DNA of 64,000 bases from Triticum aestivum (GCF_018294505.1 NC_057810.1:709813563-709877562), one strand, 5' to 3'; shown: positions 31,295 to 43,592, numbered from the stretch's first letter. The notes: generated from the sequence alone by a model not told the origin. A program made the numbers and translations.

Positions 31295-34200
31295 ATGCTA
31301 GAGATGAAGCCGCATGGAGCCGGTTTGGGTGCACGTAACGGATGCAAGTTATTGTGCTTGACACACACAGCCATGGTTTTGGTGCTCGTCGTACTAGCAC
31401 AGGATGCCTCCCTGGGCACCGCCGCCGGTCCCAGAGTCATCATCGTTGGTGCTGGCATGTCCGGTAAGACCCTATAGCTATACAGTACTACACATATGCA
31501 TTGGACAAAGTTGTAACTTGGCTCCCATGTACGTGTATTTGTTTTTGTTTTTTCCACTTATAGGAGTACAATACAGGCATGCATCATGCGTGGACATTCT
31601 GTTTAGCCATTAATTACTGTTTTTGTAGGAGCTTGTGCCTACAAATTATTATTTCCTTCCCTCCCCCCACTCCCTTTTCTATATATCTGAAACAACACAT
31701 GGTACACGTTTGTACTAAAATGTACTATATAATTCCTTTCAGATTTTTGGCTTCACTATATGGTTCTAAATTCCGAAATGGGAATTTTTCAAATATGCTC
31801 TATGGTTTAACATATTAACGAGTATTTTGCAAAAAAATGAAGTATTAATTATGATGCAACAAAAAATCCTAAAAATTATAAACACTGTAGTACTAAAATG
31901 TTGTTGACCTCCAATGTTTACATTTTATGTTATCTGAATGGTTTCAGACCACCTAAGCCCACCGTAGTACGGTAAAATAAATGTTATCTCATAGAAAGAA
32001 AAAAGAGAAATCATAGTGAGTGAGCTGTTTTGAGGGCACGTACGTAATGTACAGATGCAAGTTCTTGTGCTTACTACATATATAATATTAACCTTCATAT
32101 ATATGCCCTTTAGGGATCTCGGCTGGGAAGAGGCTGTCAGAGGCCGGGATCACCGACCTTGTGATCCTGGAGGCAACGGACCGCATGGGCGGGCGCATCC
32201 ACAAGACAAAGTTCGCTGGGGTGAACGTGGAGATGGGGGCCAACTGGGTGGAAGGGGTGAACGGCGACGAGGTGAACCCCATCTGGACCATGGCAAATGG
32301 CACCGGAGGCCTCAACCTTAGGACCTTCCGCTCTGACTTCAGTCACCTCGCAGGCAACACCTACAAGCAAGAGTATGTGCTTGCGTCCGAATATGTTCCA
32401 ATACGTGCGATATATTCCATATAACTGATTGATTAATTCTGGATGAATGCAGCGGTGGTCTCTACGATGAGAAACTCGTCGAGAAGATAATCGAGAGGGT
32501 GGATGAAGTGGCGGAGAGCGGCAGCAGGCTCTCTGGTGCTTTGCACCACAGTGGCCAGCCGGACATGTCTGTCATGGCCATGCAACGCCTCAACAACCAG
32601 TACGTATACAGTTCATCTTCTTTTAACCAGTCTGAACTTGCACCGTTGACATTTTGAAACGCACCACGCAAAATACTTCGAAAAAACTGGAGGAGGGAGC
32701 GTAGGATTGAAAGTCTTACTTATACACCAAAAAGTCAGGTGATGTCTCATGCTCACCCTTTCCACTTGCCCCTCCCCTCTGTGTACATGTTTCCACCAAA
32801 GTCTGAAAAAAACTAATCACATACTTCCTCTGTATTAGTGATCTAGACGCCGTAGTTATACCTTCCATTCCATTATATTTTAGTCCAGCAAGTGCAAAAA
32901 AAAGTGCATTCCATCAAATGGCCACAATTATGCGATCTGCACTAGTAAATCATGAAATCCGTATGTTTTAGCAAATGGTAACCACTGCAGCCTCCAAGAC
33001 CCAAATTATATATATGTAAGAGTTATAAAAGCACCACAAGTTTTTTCTTTAAGAAATTGGTAATATTATTTACACACATGTGAATCACCCTGGTTTGTCC
33101 CCGCGATGTAATATTAAAAAATATACTGTTGTTCGACGACCACTTTTGTACGGAATTATTGGTTTTGTTTTATTGAAGAAAGTATTATTGCAGTATGCCT
33201 TCAGGTCCCGCGTCGCCGGTAGACATGGCGATCGATTACTACCACCACGACTTTGAGTTCGCTGAGCCACCGCGTGTGACGAGCCTGTTGAACACACAGC
33301 CACTGGCGACGTTCAACAACTTCGGCAACGATGTCTACTTTGTGGCCGACCATCGGGGTTACGAGTCCGTCGTGTACCACATTGCTGAGCAGTACCTCAA
33401 GACAGACAGCAAGTCCGGCGTCATCGTCGACCCAAGGCTCAAACTAAACACGGTGGTGCGGGAGATCACCTACTTACCAAACAGTGTCATGGTGAAGACT
33501 GAGGACAACAAGGAGGTATACCAGGCCGACTATGTTATCGTCTCGGCTAGCCTCGGCGTTCTGTAGACCAACCTCATACAGTTCAACCCGGAGCTGCCTT
33601 GGTGGAAGATAATGTCCATCTACCAGTTCAACATGGCCGTGTACACCAAGATCTTCCTCAAGTTCCCTAGGAGGTTCTGGCCAGAAGGGCCCGGCAAGGA
33701 ATTCTTCCTCTACGCTAGTGACAGGCGAGGGTACTACCCGGTATGGCAACAGTTCGAGAAGGAATACCCAGGGTCGGATGTGCTGCTCATGACGGTTACC
33801 GACGAAGAGTCGAGGAGGATCGAGCAACAATCAGACAACCAGACCATGGCGGAGGCGATGGAGGTACTGAGAAAGATGTTCCCCGGGAAAGATGTGCCAG
33901 ACGCCACCGAGATCCTCGTGCCAAGGTGGTGGTCAAACAGGTTCTTCAAAGGCACGTTCTCCAACTGGCCCATCGGCGTTAACCGTCACGAATACGACCT
34001 CATCCGGGTACAAATATATATTACATATTTCCTGCATTTCACTCGTTCTACACTTCTATTAACACGATTATTTGTAATTTCCTTTTTCCCAGGCTCCCGT
34101 TGGGAGGGTTTACTTCACTGGTGAGCACACAAGCAAAAAGTACAATGGCTATGTCCATGGAGCGTATCTTGCAGGTAAATTCAGATGTTCTTCTCATGCT

Positions 34201-34362
34201 CTGCATTGTTAAGTTTGTTTTGTTTTTCCTTTTCAGTTTTTGTGAACTCTTAAGATATTCACATGTGACGGGTTTTACCTAGGTATTGACTCTGCTGACA
34301 TTTTGATCAACTGTGCCAAGAAAAACATGTGCACTTACAATGTGAATGGAAAGAATGACTAA
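31295..34362 (+). pseudogene. PAO-like: Secreted polyamine oxidase with premature stop
   Basis: Six exons: 31,295-31,463, 32,114-32,372, 32,453-32,599, 33,194-34,007, 34,093-34,174 and 34,283-34,362, all GT-AG. The N-terminus has a hydrophobic core (AMVLVLVVLA), expected to send the protein to the apoplast. FAD-binding follows (VIIVGAGMSG, LEATDRMGGRI). Later blocks match cereal wall-type polyamine oxidases: ANWVEGV, FLKFPRRFWP with the lysine that in maize PAO faces the flavin, PRWWSNRFFKGTFSNWP and YFTGEHTS. The family oxidises spermidine and spermine and releases hydrogen peroxide. TAG at 33,564-33,566 replaces what I infer was CAG (Gln) after SASLGVL, removing the C-terminal 40 per cent. 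Everything after it remains open, so the stop is recent. Confidence 0.88.
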
Positions 34363-35107
34363 TCCAAAGGTGACTATTCTAGCTAAACGGTTCTTTCCTT
34401 CTACTGTTTCAAACCCCAAAAAATAAGCTCAAGTGTTGCCCGTCCTATATTTTTTTCATCTTATTTTTCGTTTCCATTCCCTGATAATGGTATGACATTT
34501 TCTTTCATGTTGCAGGCTAACTACAAGGGTGAAGCACTAGAAGTTCCATGTTAACGAATTGCATGGTTCATAGGCACATCTCATGTTGGGCAAGTTTGAT
34601 CAAGTTAGGTGGGTGTTTGTTATAACCACACCTTAGGCAAGATTCTCTTTATAAAAACCAGCCATGTACGTCATCCACACAAAAAGTGTGCTGATAGATC
34701 CCTTACGTAGGCCAAAGCGTAACTAATAATTGTGCACTTAAGGTTAGGAAAACTTGGCAAATGTTGTGTGGTAACTATGGCAAAGTTAGTTTAAAACCAA
34801 ACGGGCCCAAACCGAGTCAAAGGGCTGCATTAATCTGGTTTCCATCGGTGTTGGTTACTTATTCCATCCTAAAATGTAACTCATATTTGGATTGTCTTCA
34901 AGTCTAACTTTTTAAAGCTTGGCAGATTTATAGAAAAAATATAACCTCTAAAACTGGACCTGCAAACACTTAAAAATATATTTTATTACATATCTATTGG
35001 TACTGGTTTGGTGTCATATATATTTTTCTGAAAACTTGGTCGAAATATCACTTAACATTTTGAGATGGACGGAGTATCTTTTTTCATCTTGGGCAACTCA
35101 TATTTTG
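34363..35107. other. 3' flank of polyamine oxidase, no gene seen
   Basis: AT-rich, with possible extra transcribed sequence (a further splice-like tgcag at 34,511-34,515). Nothing else is recognised. Confidence 0.4.
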
Positions 35108-36421
35108 TTAGGCTTGGCTGCGAGGTCTGTGGTATTAGGCCCGGACTATCAGCATCCCTTCAACAACTGGATAGGAGTTGCGACAGATGTTGCCTAGACG
35201 GTGGCTTCAGACTTACTGTTGTATTTCTTTGTAAGGTATTTTCTAAATAATTAATAAAGTGGTTGCATGCATCACCCAGATGCAGAGGCCGGGGGTCTTC
35301 CTCCTTTTCCTAAAAACTATTGCAACGCTTGGTAGAGTCCTTATCAATGTTATACCGACTGTTTCAATGCTTTGTGCAAACTTTTGAAGTTTTGAACTTT
35401 TGGGATTTCAAGCTTTTAGAAAAGCCATACTTTTCAAATATCAACCTTTTGAAATTTCCAAAAAAGTATCCAAATTTCTAAAATGTTTTGAAGTTTCCAA
35501 AATTTTAAACTTTTGGTTGTTTCAACCTTTCAAGAGATTACAACCTTTCGCGACGACTTTTAATTTTGATTCTCGAATTTACCGAAAACAAAAAGACTTC
35601 GGTTAAAATAATGTACCTATAAAAATTGAATTTTCAAGGCTATGCACATCGTTCTAAGAAGCGTGTCTAGTGTGGTGATGATTTCTAGGATAGAAACTGA
35701 AATAAAAGCTCCTAGAAAAAAATCGTAGAAATCATCATCACTCTAGACAAACTTACACCGAGTGCCACTTTCAGAAAAGTATATTTCCTGGACGTATAGT
35801 GCATTTTTTTTAACACTGTACCTCTTGATGGCTTGATGCACATCCCGCGCGTAGCTCGGAGAAAATTTCCGCAGACAAAATACCAAAACATGAAAGAGGA
35901 TGTTCAAGCCCGTTATGCATGCATGGTCAGTGCGGGAGACTAGCGAGCTGAGATCTCATTTTACATTGACTTTCACCCTTATTTGCACTACATATGTATG
36001 CTTCACAAACCATGCACGTATGCAAGTACTTTATTACTGGTATTTTAGATTGATCTTTTTCACTCTATCAGTCTGATAGTCTTGCACCGACCGATACATA
36101 CTATGATGTTTCATGGGACAGTCCACCTGATGGGTGCGACGCCGGCATTGGTGTCGAGCCCCAGGGCCTTCCACACGGCGGCTGACGTCCCCAACTCATC
36201 CTCGGCGCAGTCATCGCACACGTCCACGACCATGGCCAACGTGCTACGCCCGGTTTGCGTGCTGGAGACGCCTATAAAACTGTGACACCGCCCCCCGCCC
36301 GCGTACAGCTCTGTAGGCAGCGTTGTCAGCAAATCCCCGTCGCTGTGGTATATGCCGTCGCACGCTGCCGGCCCGCCGCCCTCCTCTTCTTCTTCGTACC
36401 CGTCCACCGTCATCGTTCCTG
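35108..36421. repeat. Direct duplication, copy 2 (right of polyamine oxidase)
   Basis: Partner of 29,764-31,090. It starts with the same LINE 3' tail (ending near 35,310, gcagaggccggggg). Here the kiwellin frame continues past the edge of the duplicated block to a full signal peptide, so this looks like the parent copy. Confidence 0.88.
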
Positions 36422-36539
36422 TATGTATGCTGGCGAGAGAATTCCCTAGATCAGCATGGTGCCGGGCGAGAGCACATGATACGACCTGCAGGAACACAAG
36501 AACGCCAAAGATTGCCACGACCTTGGCGGTGTTTACCAT
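36111..36539 (-). CDS. Kiwellin / ripening-related protein (intact copy)
   Basis: Uninterrupted, 142 codons from the ATG at 36,539, preferred over one four codons upstream because of its acc-atg-g context. Residues 1-25 form a signal peptide (VVAIFGVLVFLQVVSCALA). After a variable linker come a Glu-rich run, GGGPAACDG, YHSDGD, LYAGGGRCH, GRSTLAMVVDVCDDC and WKALGLDTNAG, ending TVP. This is the kiwellin double-psi beta-barrel pattern with its conserved cysteines. Kiwellins are secreted; in maize one binds and inhibits the chorismate mutase effector of a smut fungus, so a defence role is a reasonable inference. It is single-exon and is the only kiwellin here that reads intact. It lies next to the polyamine oxidase, oppositely oriented. 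Confidence 0.78.
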   Translation of the reverse strand: MVNTAKVVAIFGVLVFLQVVSCALARHHADLGNSLASIHTGTMTVDGYEEEEEGGGPAACDGIYHSDGDLLTTLPTELYAGGGRCHSFIGVSSTQTGRSTLAMVVDVCDDCAEDELGTSAAVWKALGLDTNAGVAPIRWTVP

Positions 36540-36551
36540 GGTAATTATCAA

Positions 36552-37645
36552 GGAGTTCCTGCTTGCGTTTCTATACTAGCTTACCTTGCTGCCCTGTTTG
36601 CTCTCTCAATGGCGTTGGTTCATTTTGGGAGTTCATATAGCGGTCCTACTGCAGTGTGGAGACAAAACAGCGAGCTAATGGATGTGGTCACTCGTGGCAT
36701 AGGGAACTGGGTACTGATTTTGACTCCATGCGAGGAGGACAAGATCAAATTCATTGTTTCACCCTCCAAGGTGGGACCTGCCCACAGACAAGACAGAAGA
36801 CATACTTCTAATGATGCCCGCTCTCTAATTGACCATCAGGTTTAGCACTAAAAATAGGACATGGCTGTAGATTGTGTTTAAAAAAAATCCCGATAACGAG
36901 TGTTTTTATTGTCTCACAACATCATATCATGACGGTACAACCATGAATTGTTTACATCCGGTCCCCACACATCTAAGGAGCAACATATTCAAGAAAAGAA
37001 GGTGTAATATAGTCAACAGAGGATAAAAAGAAGGCCTATGGACGAGGGCTGGTCTCCTGAACACCACCATTTGTGGTAAGTAAAAAACTTCCTTGACTAC
37101 TTGTTCCAACCACACACATGCCACATCCTTGACTGCTTGTTGCAACCACTCACATGCTAGTGTAAGCGAGGAGGACGTGGCGGCCATGGCCACGGCGAAC
37201 ACGAACTTCGTCACAGAGCAGCGTGCCATCTACGATGCCGTCCGCGCTCAAGCCGCTGCTCGCCAGGAAGCGACAGCCGCGGAGGCACAGCCGCAGGTGA
37301 TCGCGGAGTAGAACAACGCTAGCTGCGCCTCCTATGCGCCGCCGACGAACCATCATGTGGTCCGGTAGGACGATGACAGCATGGGCACCACCATTTTCAT
37401 CGTGGACGTCACGTCCACCGCAGACCGATAGGTCACGGACTCCTCCGAGGATGTGTAGGGCACGGGAGGCACCAGGGCCTTGTATCCCATGTGGGCATGT
37501 CCGTCACCCGTGTTCTACTCTTCCTCGCCAGAGACCACACCTTCACTTCACTGGTCTTATCGACGGTGCTCATGGAGACGGCAGATGGAGGAAGACACGG
37601 GCTTGGACGCCGTATGCCGCCGCCGTAGGATAGGTTTAGGGTACA
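36552..37645. other. Intergenic up to CACTA 2, with a repetitive coding scrap
   Basis: 37,150-37,311 on the plus strand encodes an Ala/Glu-rich helix (SEEDVAAMATANTNF...). I recall similar segments in Triticeae repeats but cannot assign it; it stops at TAG 37,309. The remainder shows no gene. CACTA 2 inserted at 37,645. Confidence 0.35.
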
Positions 37646-37689
37646 CACTAGTAGAAAAGGGGGCAATGGTCCAGGCCGGGTCAGCCCAT

Positions 37690-37950
37690 TAGTCCCGGTT
37701 CAATCCAGAACCGGGACCAATGGGGGCATTGGACCCGGTTCGTGAGCCCCGGGGGCCGGCCGGGCCACGTGGGCCATTGGTCCCGGTTCGACTGGACCTA
37801 TTGGTCCCGGTTGGTGGGACGAACCGGGACCAATGGGCCTCGCTCCTGGCCCACCACCATTGGTCCCGGTTGGTGGCGTGAACCGGGATCAAAGGCTGCC
37901 CTTTAGTCCCGGTTGGTGGCACGAACCGGGACCAATTAGTTGCCTATATA
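37690..37950 (+). promoter_or_regulatory. Left subterminal hairpin array plus TATA (CACTA 2)
   Basis: Repeated ggtcccggttggtgg and cgaaccgggaccaatg palindromes, ending in cctatatatacccc (TATA, about 37,943). It drives the left gene block by position. TNPA-like binding is known for En/Spm subterminal repeats; binding here is inferred. Confidence 0.6.
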
Positions 37951-38318
37951 TACCCCTCGCCCGGGAGTGCTCTGTTTTTCGTGGCCGGCGAGGGGAGAGC
38001 TTTGTGGTGCTCTAGCTCACCTCCTATGCACAAGAGGTGTTCGATGTAATGCCCGAGCCACACTACTTAAGCTTTCTCCTCTCCAAGCTCGACCTCCAAG
38101 CTCCATTTTCCTTAATATTTGTCTAGGGTTAGCGGTCCATCACATCCCGTCCCCGTCTTCACCGCCGTCGATCGCCCGCGCCGATCTCGTTGCTGGCACC
38201 ACCGTGGTGAGCCTCTTGTTCTTATCTTCTTTCTAAAAGGAAAAAAATTCTTACTTATATGTTTATATAGGTACTTGTATAATTTTCTTACTTTTATTAT
38301 TGCATCTTATATAGTGCG

Positions 38319-38765
38319 ATGGTTTTGGTATCCGCCCCCGTCGGCCCTCGTCCTGTCTATGATTCGGATGTGGTATATATTATCTTTTCATAACTATTGG
38401 TTCATTTATTGTTTATGACAATTATTCCGACCAACGTGACATAGATTTTATTTATCTATGAGGTTGTTGAACCGGAAATTCCAACCGACCCTATTGTCGA
38501 GAGGTTAAATTTAGTTGAAGAAGAAAACAATTTGTTGAAGGAAAAAATTAGAAAAATTGAGGAGGAGAAGATGATATTGGAGTTGCATGTTGCGGATGTC
38601 GTCGATGATCACAAGATCAAGATGGATGCAATGCGCTTGAAGATTAGAAAGATTAGAAAATATGCCATTCATACCGAGGCTTGGTATCATTATGCCGTTG
38701 GATCAGTTGTTACATTGGTTGCGATTATGATCGCATTTGTTTTCGCATTGAAATGTTTTACATAG
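38319..38765 (+). CDS. Small coiled-coil protein with C-terminal membrane anchor
   Basis: Two exons, 38,319-38,372 and 38,463-38,765, give 118 residues. The join (gtg/gtatat ... ctatgag/gtt) restores the frame as Asp-Val-Val-Glu-Pro. Residues about 25-60 are a Leu/Glu/Lys coiled coil (LKEKIRKIEEEKMILEL), followed by a basic segment and a hydrophobic end (VGSVVTLVAIMIAFVFAL) that looks like a tail anchor. No stop interrupts it. It lies just downstream of the left promoter block and upstream of the transposase. I do not know its role; no CACTA function of this kind is established to my knowledge. Confidence 0.6.
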
Positions 38766-38946
38766 TTTCAGTGTATGGTTTAATTAATTTAGATGCTCTG
38801 CAGAGCTTTATGTTGTTAGATGAGAACTATGTATGTACTTTAGTTTTAATGTGTTGATGAACTTCTATTAATTTGGTCACTTAATTATCTATTCATGATG
38901 TTCTGTAATGATTTTTGACACACTTAATTATATATAATGCACGCAG

Positions 38947-41900
38947 ATGAACCGATAATGGATGTATGGTTCAAGACACACCTCCGAGTACATTAAGGGC
39001 GTGCATGATTTTCTCGAAGTGGCTGAGGCAAACAAGCAGAATGGTTTTATGTGTTGTCCATGCCCTATATGTGGGAATACGAAGTCTTACTCTGACCGGA
39101 AAGTCCTCCACACCCACCTGCTTTACAAGGGTTTCATGCCACACTATAATGTTTGGACGAGGCATGGAGAAATAGGGGTTATGATGGAAGACGGCGAAGA
39201 AGAAGAGTACGATGACAACTATGTGCCCCCTGAATACGGTGATGCTACTGAACATCAAGAGAAACCAGACGATGTGCACGATGATGCTGCAACGGGCGAA
39301 GCTGCTGAAGATCAAGAGGAACCAAACGATGTGCCCGATGATGATGATCTTCGCCGGGTCATTGTCGATGCAAGGACGCAATGCGAAAGTCAAAAGGAGA
39401 AGCTGGAGTTCGATCGCACGTTAAAGGACCACAAAAAAGGGTTGTACCCCAATTGCGAAGATGGCAACACAAAGCTCGGTACCATACTGGAATTGCTGCA
39501 GTGGAAGGCAGAGAATGCTGTGCCTGACAAAGGATTTGAGAAGCTACTGAAAATATTGAAGAAGAAGCTTCCAAAGGATAACGAATTGCCCGACAGTACA
39601 TACGCAACAAAGAAGGTTGTATGCCCTCTAGGATTGGAGGTGCAGAAGATACATGCATGCCCTAATGACTGCATCCTCTTCCGCGATGCATACAAGGATC
39701 TGAACGCATGCCCGGTATGCGGTGCATTACGGTATAAGATCAGATGAGATGACCCTGGTGATGTTGATGGCGAGCCCCCCAGGAAGAGGGTTCCTGCGAA
39801 GGTGATGTGGTATGCTCCTATAATACCACGTTTGAAACGTCTGTTCAGAAACGGAGAGCATGCCAAGTTGATGCGATGGCACAGTGAGGACCGTAAGAAA
39901 GACGAGAAGTTGAGAGCACCCGCTGACGGGTCGTAGTGGAGAAAAATTGAGAGAAAGTACTGGGATGAGTTTGCAAGTGATTCAAGGAACGTATGGTTTG
40001 CTTTAAGTGCGGATGGCATTAATCCTTTCGGGGAGCAGAGCAGCAATCACAGCACCTAGCCCGTGACTCTATGTATGTATAACTTTCCTCCTTGGATGTG
40101 CATGAAGCGGAAGTTCATTATGATGCCAGTTCTCATCCAAGGCCCTAAGCAACCCGGCAACAACATTGATGTGTACCTAAGGCCATTAGTTGAAGAACTT
40201 TTACAGCTGTGGAATGGAAATGGTGTACGTACGTGGGATGAGCACAAACATGAGGAATTTAACCTAAAGGCGTTGCTATTCGTGACCATCAACGATTGGC
40301 CCGCTCTCAGTAACCTTTTCGGACAGACAAACAAGGGATACCATGCATGCACGCACTATTTACTTGACACCGATAGTATATACCTGGCAATGTGCAGGAA
40401 GAATGTGTACCTGGGTCATCGTCGATTTCTTCCGACCAACCATCAATGTCGAAAGAAAGGCAAGCATTTCAAAGGCGAGGCAGATCACCGGAAGAAGCCC
40501 GCCATGCGTACCGGTGATCACGTACTTGCTATGGTCAATGATTTACACGTAATCTTTGGAAAGGGTACCGGCGGACTAGCTGTTCCGAGTGACGCTGGGG
40601 GACACTCACCCATGTGGAAGAAGAAATCTATATTTTGGGACCTACCCTACTGGAAAGACCTAGAGGTCCGCTCTTCGATCGACGTGATGCACGTGATGAA
40701 GAACCTTTGCGTGAACCTGCTAGGCTTCTTGGGCATGTATGGGAAGACAAAAGATACAACTGAGGCACGTTAGGACCTACAATGTTTGCACAAAAAGATG
40801 GCATGCCTCCAAAGCAGTATGAAGGTCCTGCCAGCTATGCTCTTACCAAAGAAGAGAAGGAAATCTTCTTTGAATGCCTGCTTAGTATGAAGGTCCCGAC
40901 TGGCTTCTCGTTGAATATAAAAGGAATAATAAATATGGCAAAGAAAAAGTTTCAGAACCTAAAGTCTCATGATTGCCACATGATTATGATGCAACTGCTT
41001 CCGGTTGCATTGAGGGGGCTTCTACCGGAAAACGTCCGATTAGCCATTGTGAAGCTATGTGCATTCCTCAATGCGATCTCTCAGAAGGTGATCGATCCAG
41101 AAATCATACCAAGGCTAAGGAGTGATGTGGTGCAATGTCTTGTCAGTTTTGAGCTGGTGTTTCCACCATCCTTCTTCAATATAATGACGCACGTCCGAGT
41201 TCATCTAGTTGATGAGATTGTCATTCTGGGCCCCGTATTTCTACACAATATGTACCCCTTTGAGACGTTCATGGGAGTCCTAAAGAAATATGTCCATAAT
41301 CGCGCTAGGCCAGAAGGAAGCATCTCCATGGGCTATCAAACAGAGGATGTCATCGGGTTTTGTGTTGACTTCATTCCTGGCCTTAAGAAGATAGGTCTCT
41401 CTAAATCGCGGTATGAGGGGAGACTAACTGGAAAAGGCACGCTTGGAAGGGACTCAATAATATGCAGGGACGAATATTCTTGGTCTCAAGCACATTACAC
41501 AGTTCTACAGAACTCTACCTTGGTGACCCCGTATGTCGATGAACACAAAAACAGTCTGCGCTCCAAACACCCGGAGCAGTGCGACGACTGGATTACATGT
41601 GAACACATCAGGACTTTCAATAGTTGGTTGGAAGCACGTATCAGATGTGACAACACTGTTTTTGATGAGCTGTACTTGTTGTCCAGGGGACCATCTTTGA
41701 CTGTATTGATTTGGAAAGGATAGGAGATAAACGGGAATACATTTTACACAATTGACCAAAGATCAAAAGAGCACCAACCAAAACAGCGGTGTCCGCTTTG
41801 ATGCAACAACCGAAAGGGGAAAGGACACATATTATGGTTACATAGTGGATATATGGGAACTTGACTACGGACATGATTTTAAGGTCCCTTTGTTTAAGTG

Positions 41901-42297
41901 TAAATGGGTCAATCTGTCAGGAGGCGGGGTACAGGTAGACCCACAATACGGAATGACAACAGTGGATCTGAAAAATCTTGGGTACACTGACGAACCGTTC
42001 GTCCTAGCCAATGATGTGGCACAGGTTATCTATGTGAAGGACATGTCTACTAGACCGAGAAATAAAAAAGATAAGAAAGCAAATACATCATACGATGAGC
42101 CAAAGCGCCACATAGTTCTTTCAGGAAAAAGGGACATTGTGGAAGTGGAGGACAAGACAGACATGTCTGAAGATTATGAAAAGTTTCATGAAATTCTTCC
42201 CTTCAAAGTCAAGGCTGACCCTAGCATCCTGATAAACGATGAAGATTATCCATGGTTACTGCGCAATAAGCAAATGACACAAGCGAAGAAAAAGTGA
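38947..42297 (+). pseudogene. TNP2-type transposase (Transposase_21, DUF4216 tail), decayed
   Basis: The first in-phase codon is near 38,947, after a splice acceptor (cacgcag), but TAA at 38,956-38,958 leaves ATG 38,962 as first usable start. Visible blocks: an N-terminal finger region (YGSRHTSEYIKGV, CPCPICGN, HLLYKGFMPHY); CPNDCILFRD and CPVCGALRYK; FALSADGINPFG with PPWMCMKRKF (the catalytic Transposase_21 core); SSIDVMHVMKNLCVNLLGFLG; and a DUF4216-like tail (VPLFKCKWVNL). This enzyme cuts and joins CACTA ends. Stops: TGA 39,745, TAG 39,934, TAG 40,057, TAG 40,771, TAG at 41,721. One-base shifts lie near 40,790 and 41,770. Most stops fit C-to-T or G-to-A change. Confidence 0.88.
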
Positions 42298-42479
42298 AGA
42301 CTTTCTCCCGCAACTATTATGATGATATCATGCCAACTTTGTAACTGACGAGTATGATACCATTGTCCGTTTTGTACATGCACATGCTATGTGGGTCAAT
42401 TTATGATACCATGCCAACTTTTAACTTTTTCAGAGTTCATTTGAAATGCTTTAAGGTCTTATGGTTCTGCCCTCGTAAT

Positions 42480-43165
42480 AATTAAAAATAGCAACAATAA
42501 GTATTTTGTTGTAAGTACAAAACAAAATAAAATAAATAAAGCAAGAAAGAAAACAAAAAAACAAAAAAAATGTTTTCAAATTTGAAAACTAATGGCACTA
42601 ACAGAAAGTTTATAATTTTCCTAAAACTAAAAGCAAAAAGAATTGAAAAATAAAGCAAAAAAAAAGAAAATAAATAATGCAGAAAACAAAACAAAGAAAC
42701 AACAATAAGTATTTTGTTGTAAGTAGAAACAAAATAAAATAAATAAAGCAAGAAAGAAAACAAAAAACAAAAAAAGTGTTTTCACATTTGAAAACTAATG
42801 GCACTAACAGAAAGTTTATAATTTTCCTAAAACTAAAAGCAAAAAGAATTAAAAATAAAGCAAAAAACAAAAGAAAATAAATAATGCAGAAAACAAAACA
42901 AAAAAACAACAATAAGTATTTTGTTGTAAGTAGAAACAAAATAAAATAAATAAAGCAAGAAAGAAAACAAAAAACAAAAAAAGTGTTTTCAAATTTGAAA
43001 ACTAATGGCACTAACAGAAAGTTTATAATTTTCCTAAAACTAAAAGCAAAAACAATTAAAAAATAAAGCAAAAAATAAAAGAAAATAAATAATGCAGAAA
43101 ACAAAACAAAAAAACTGGAAAAAAATAAAAATAGCAACAATAAGTAAAGAAAACAAAAAACAAAA
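42480..43165 (+). repeat. A-rich tandem repeat, about 210-bp units
   Basis: Three copies of gcaacaataagtattttgtt, then gtaagtagaaacaaaataaa, then gcaagaaagaaaacaaaaaa, then aactaatggcactaacagaa. The block separates the two large genes of CACTA 2. The long minus-strand frames here (Phe/Leu-rich) are compositional artefacts. Confidence 0.85.
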
Positions 43166-43407
43166 AAATGCCTCCTACTGGGCCCCCACGGCCTGAATAC
43201 GACATGAAACCCTACTATGGGCCAGGATTCAGTCCCGCAGAAGGCCCAGAAGGCCCATCAGGCAAAGCTATAGCAAGTAGGCCTGAAAGCCTGCGGTGGA
43301 GAGGAGCTCGAGAGGGGTGCGGTAGTGGGGCTTATAAACCACTGCACGCCCCTCTCAACTAGCAAGGTGGGACTAAACTTTGGCCCCGAGGCGGGCAGCA
43401 CAGGGGC

Positions 43408-43592
43408 CTTTGGTCCCAGTTGGTGGCACCAACCGGGACTAAAGGGGGGGCGTTAGTCCCGGTTGGTGCCACCAACCGGGACCAAAGGTCGCCGCTTCCC
43501 TTTGGTCCCGGTTGGTGGCACCAACCGGGACTAAAGGGGGCATTAGTCCCGGTTGGTTTCATGAACCGGGACCAATTCTCTTCATATATAAC
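43408..43592 (+). promoter_or_regulatory. Internal copy of subterminal hairpin array plus TATA
   Basis: ggtcccagttggtggcacca, cggttggtgccaccaaccgg and similar palindromes at four places, then ttcatatatataactagc. The same order (palindromes, TATA, GC-rich leader) occurs at 37,690-37,950 and in CACTA 1 at 17,890-18,062. It stands before the second gene of the element. Confidence 0.65.

Noticed and set aside
42482..43140. Long Phe/Leu-rich minus-strand frames
   Set aside because: They come from A-rich tandem repeats; three similar units give three similar frames.
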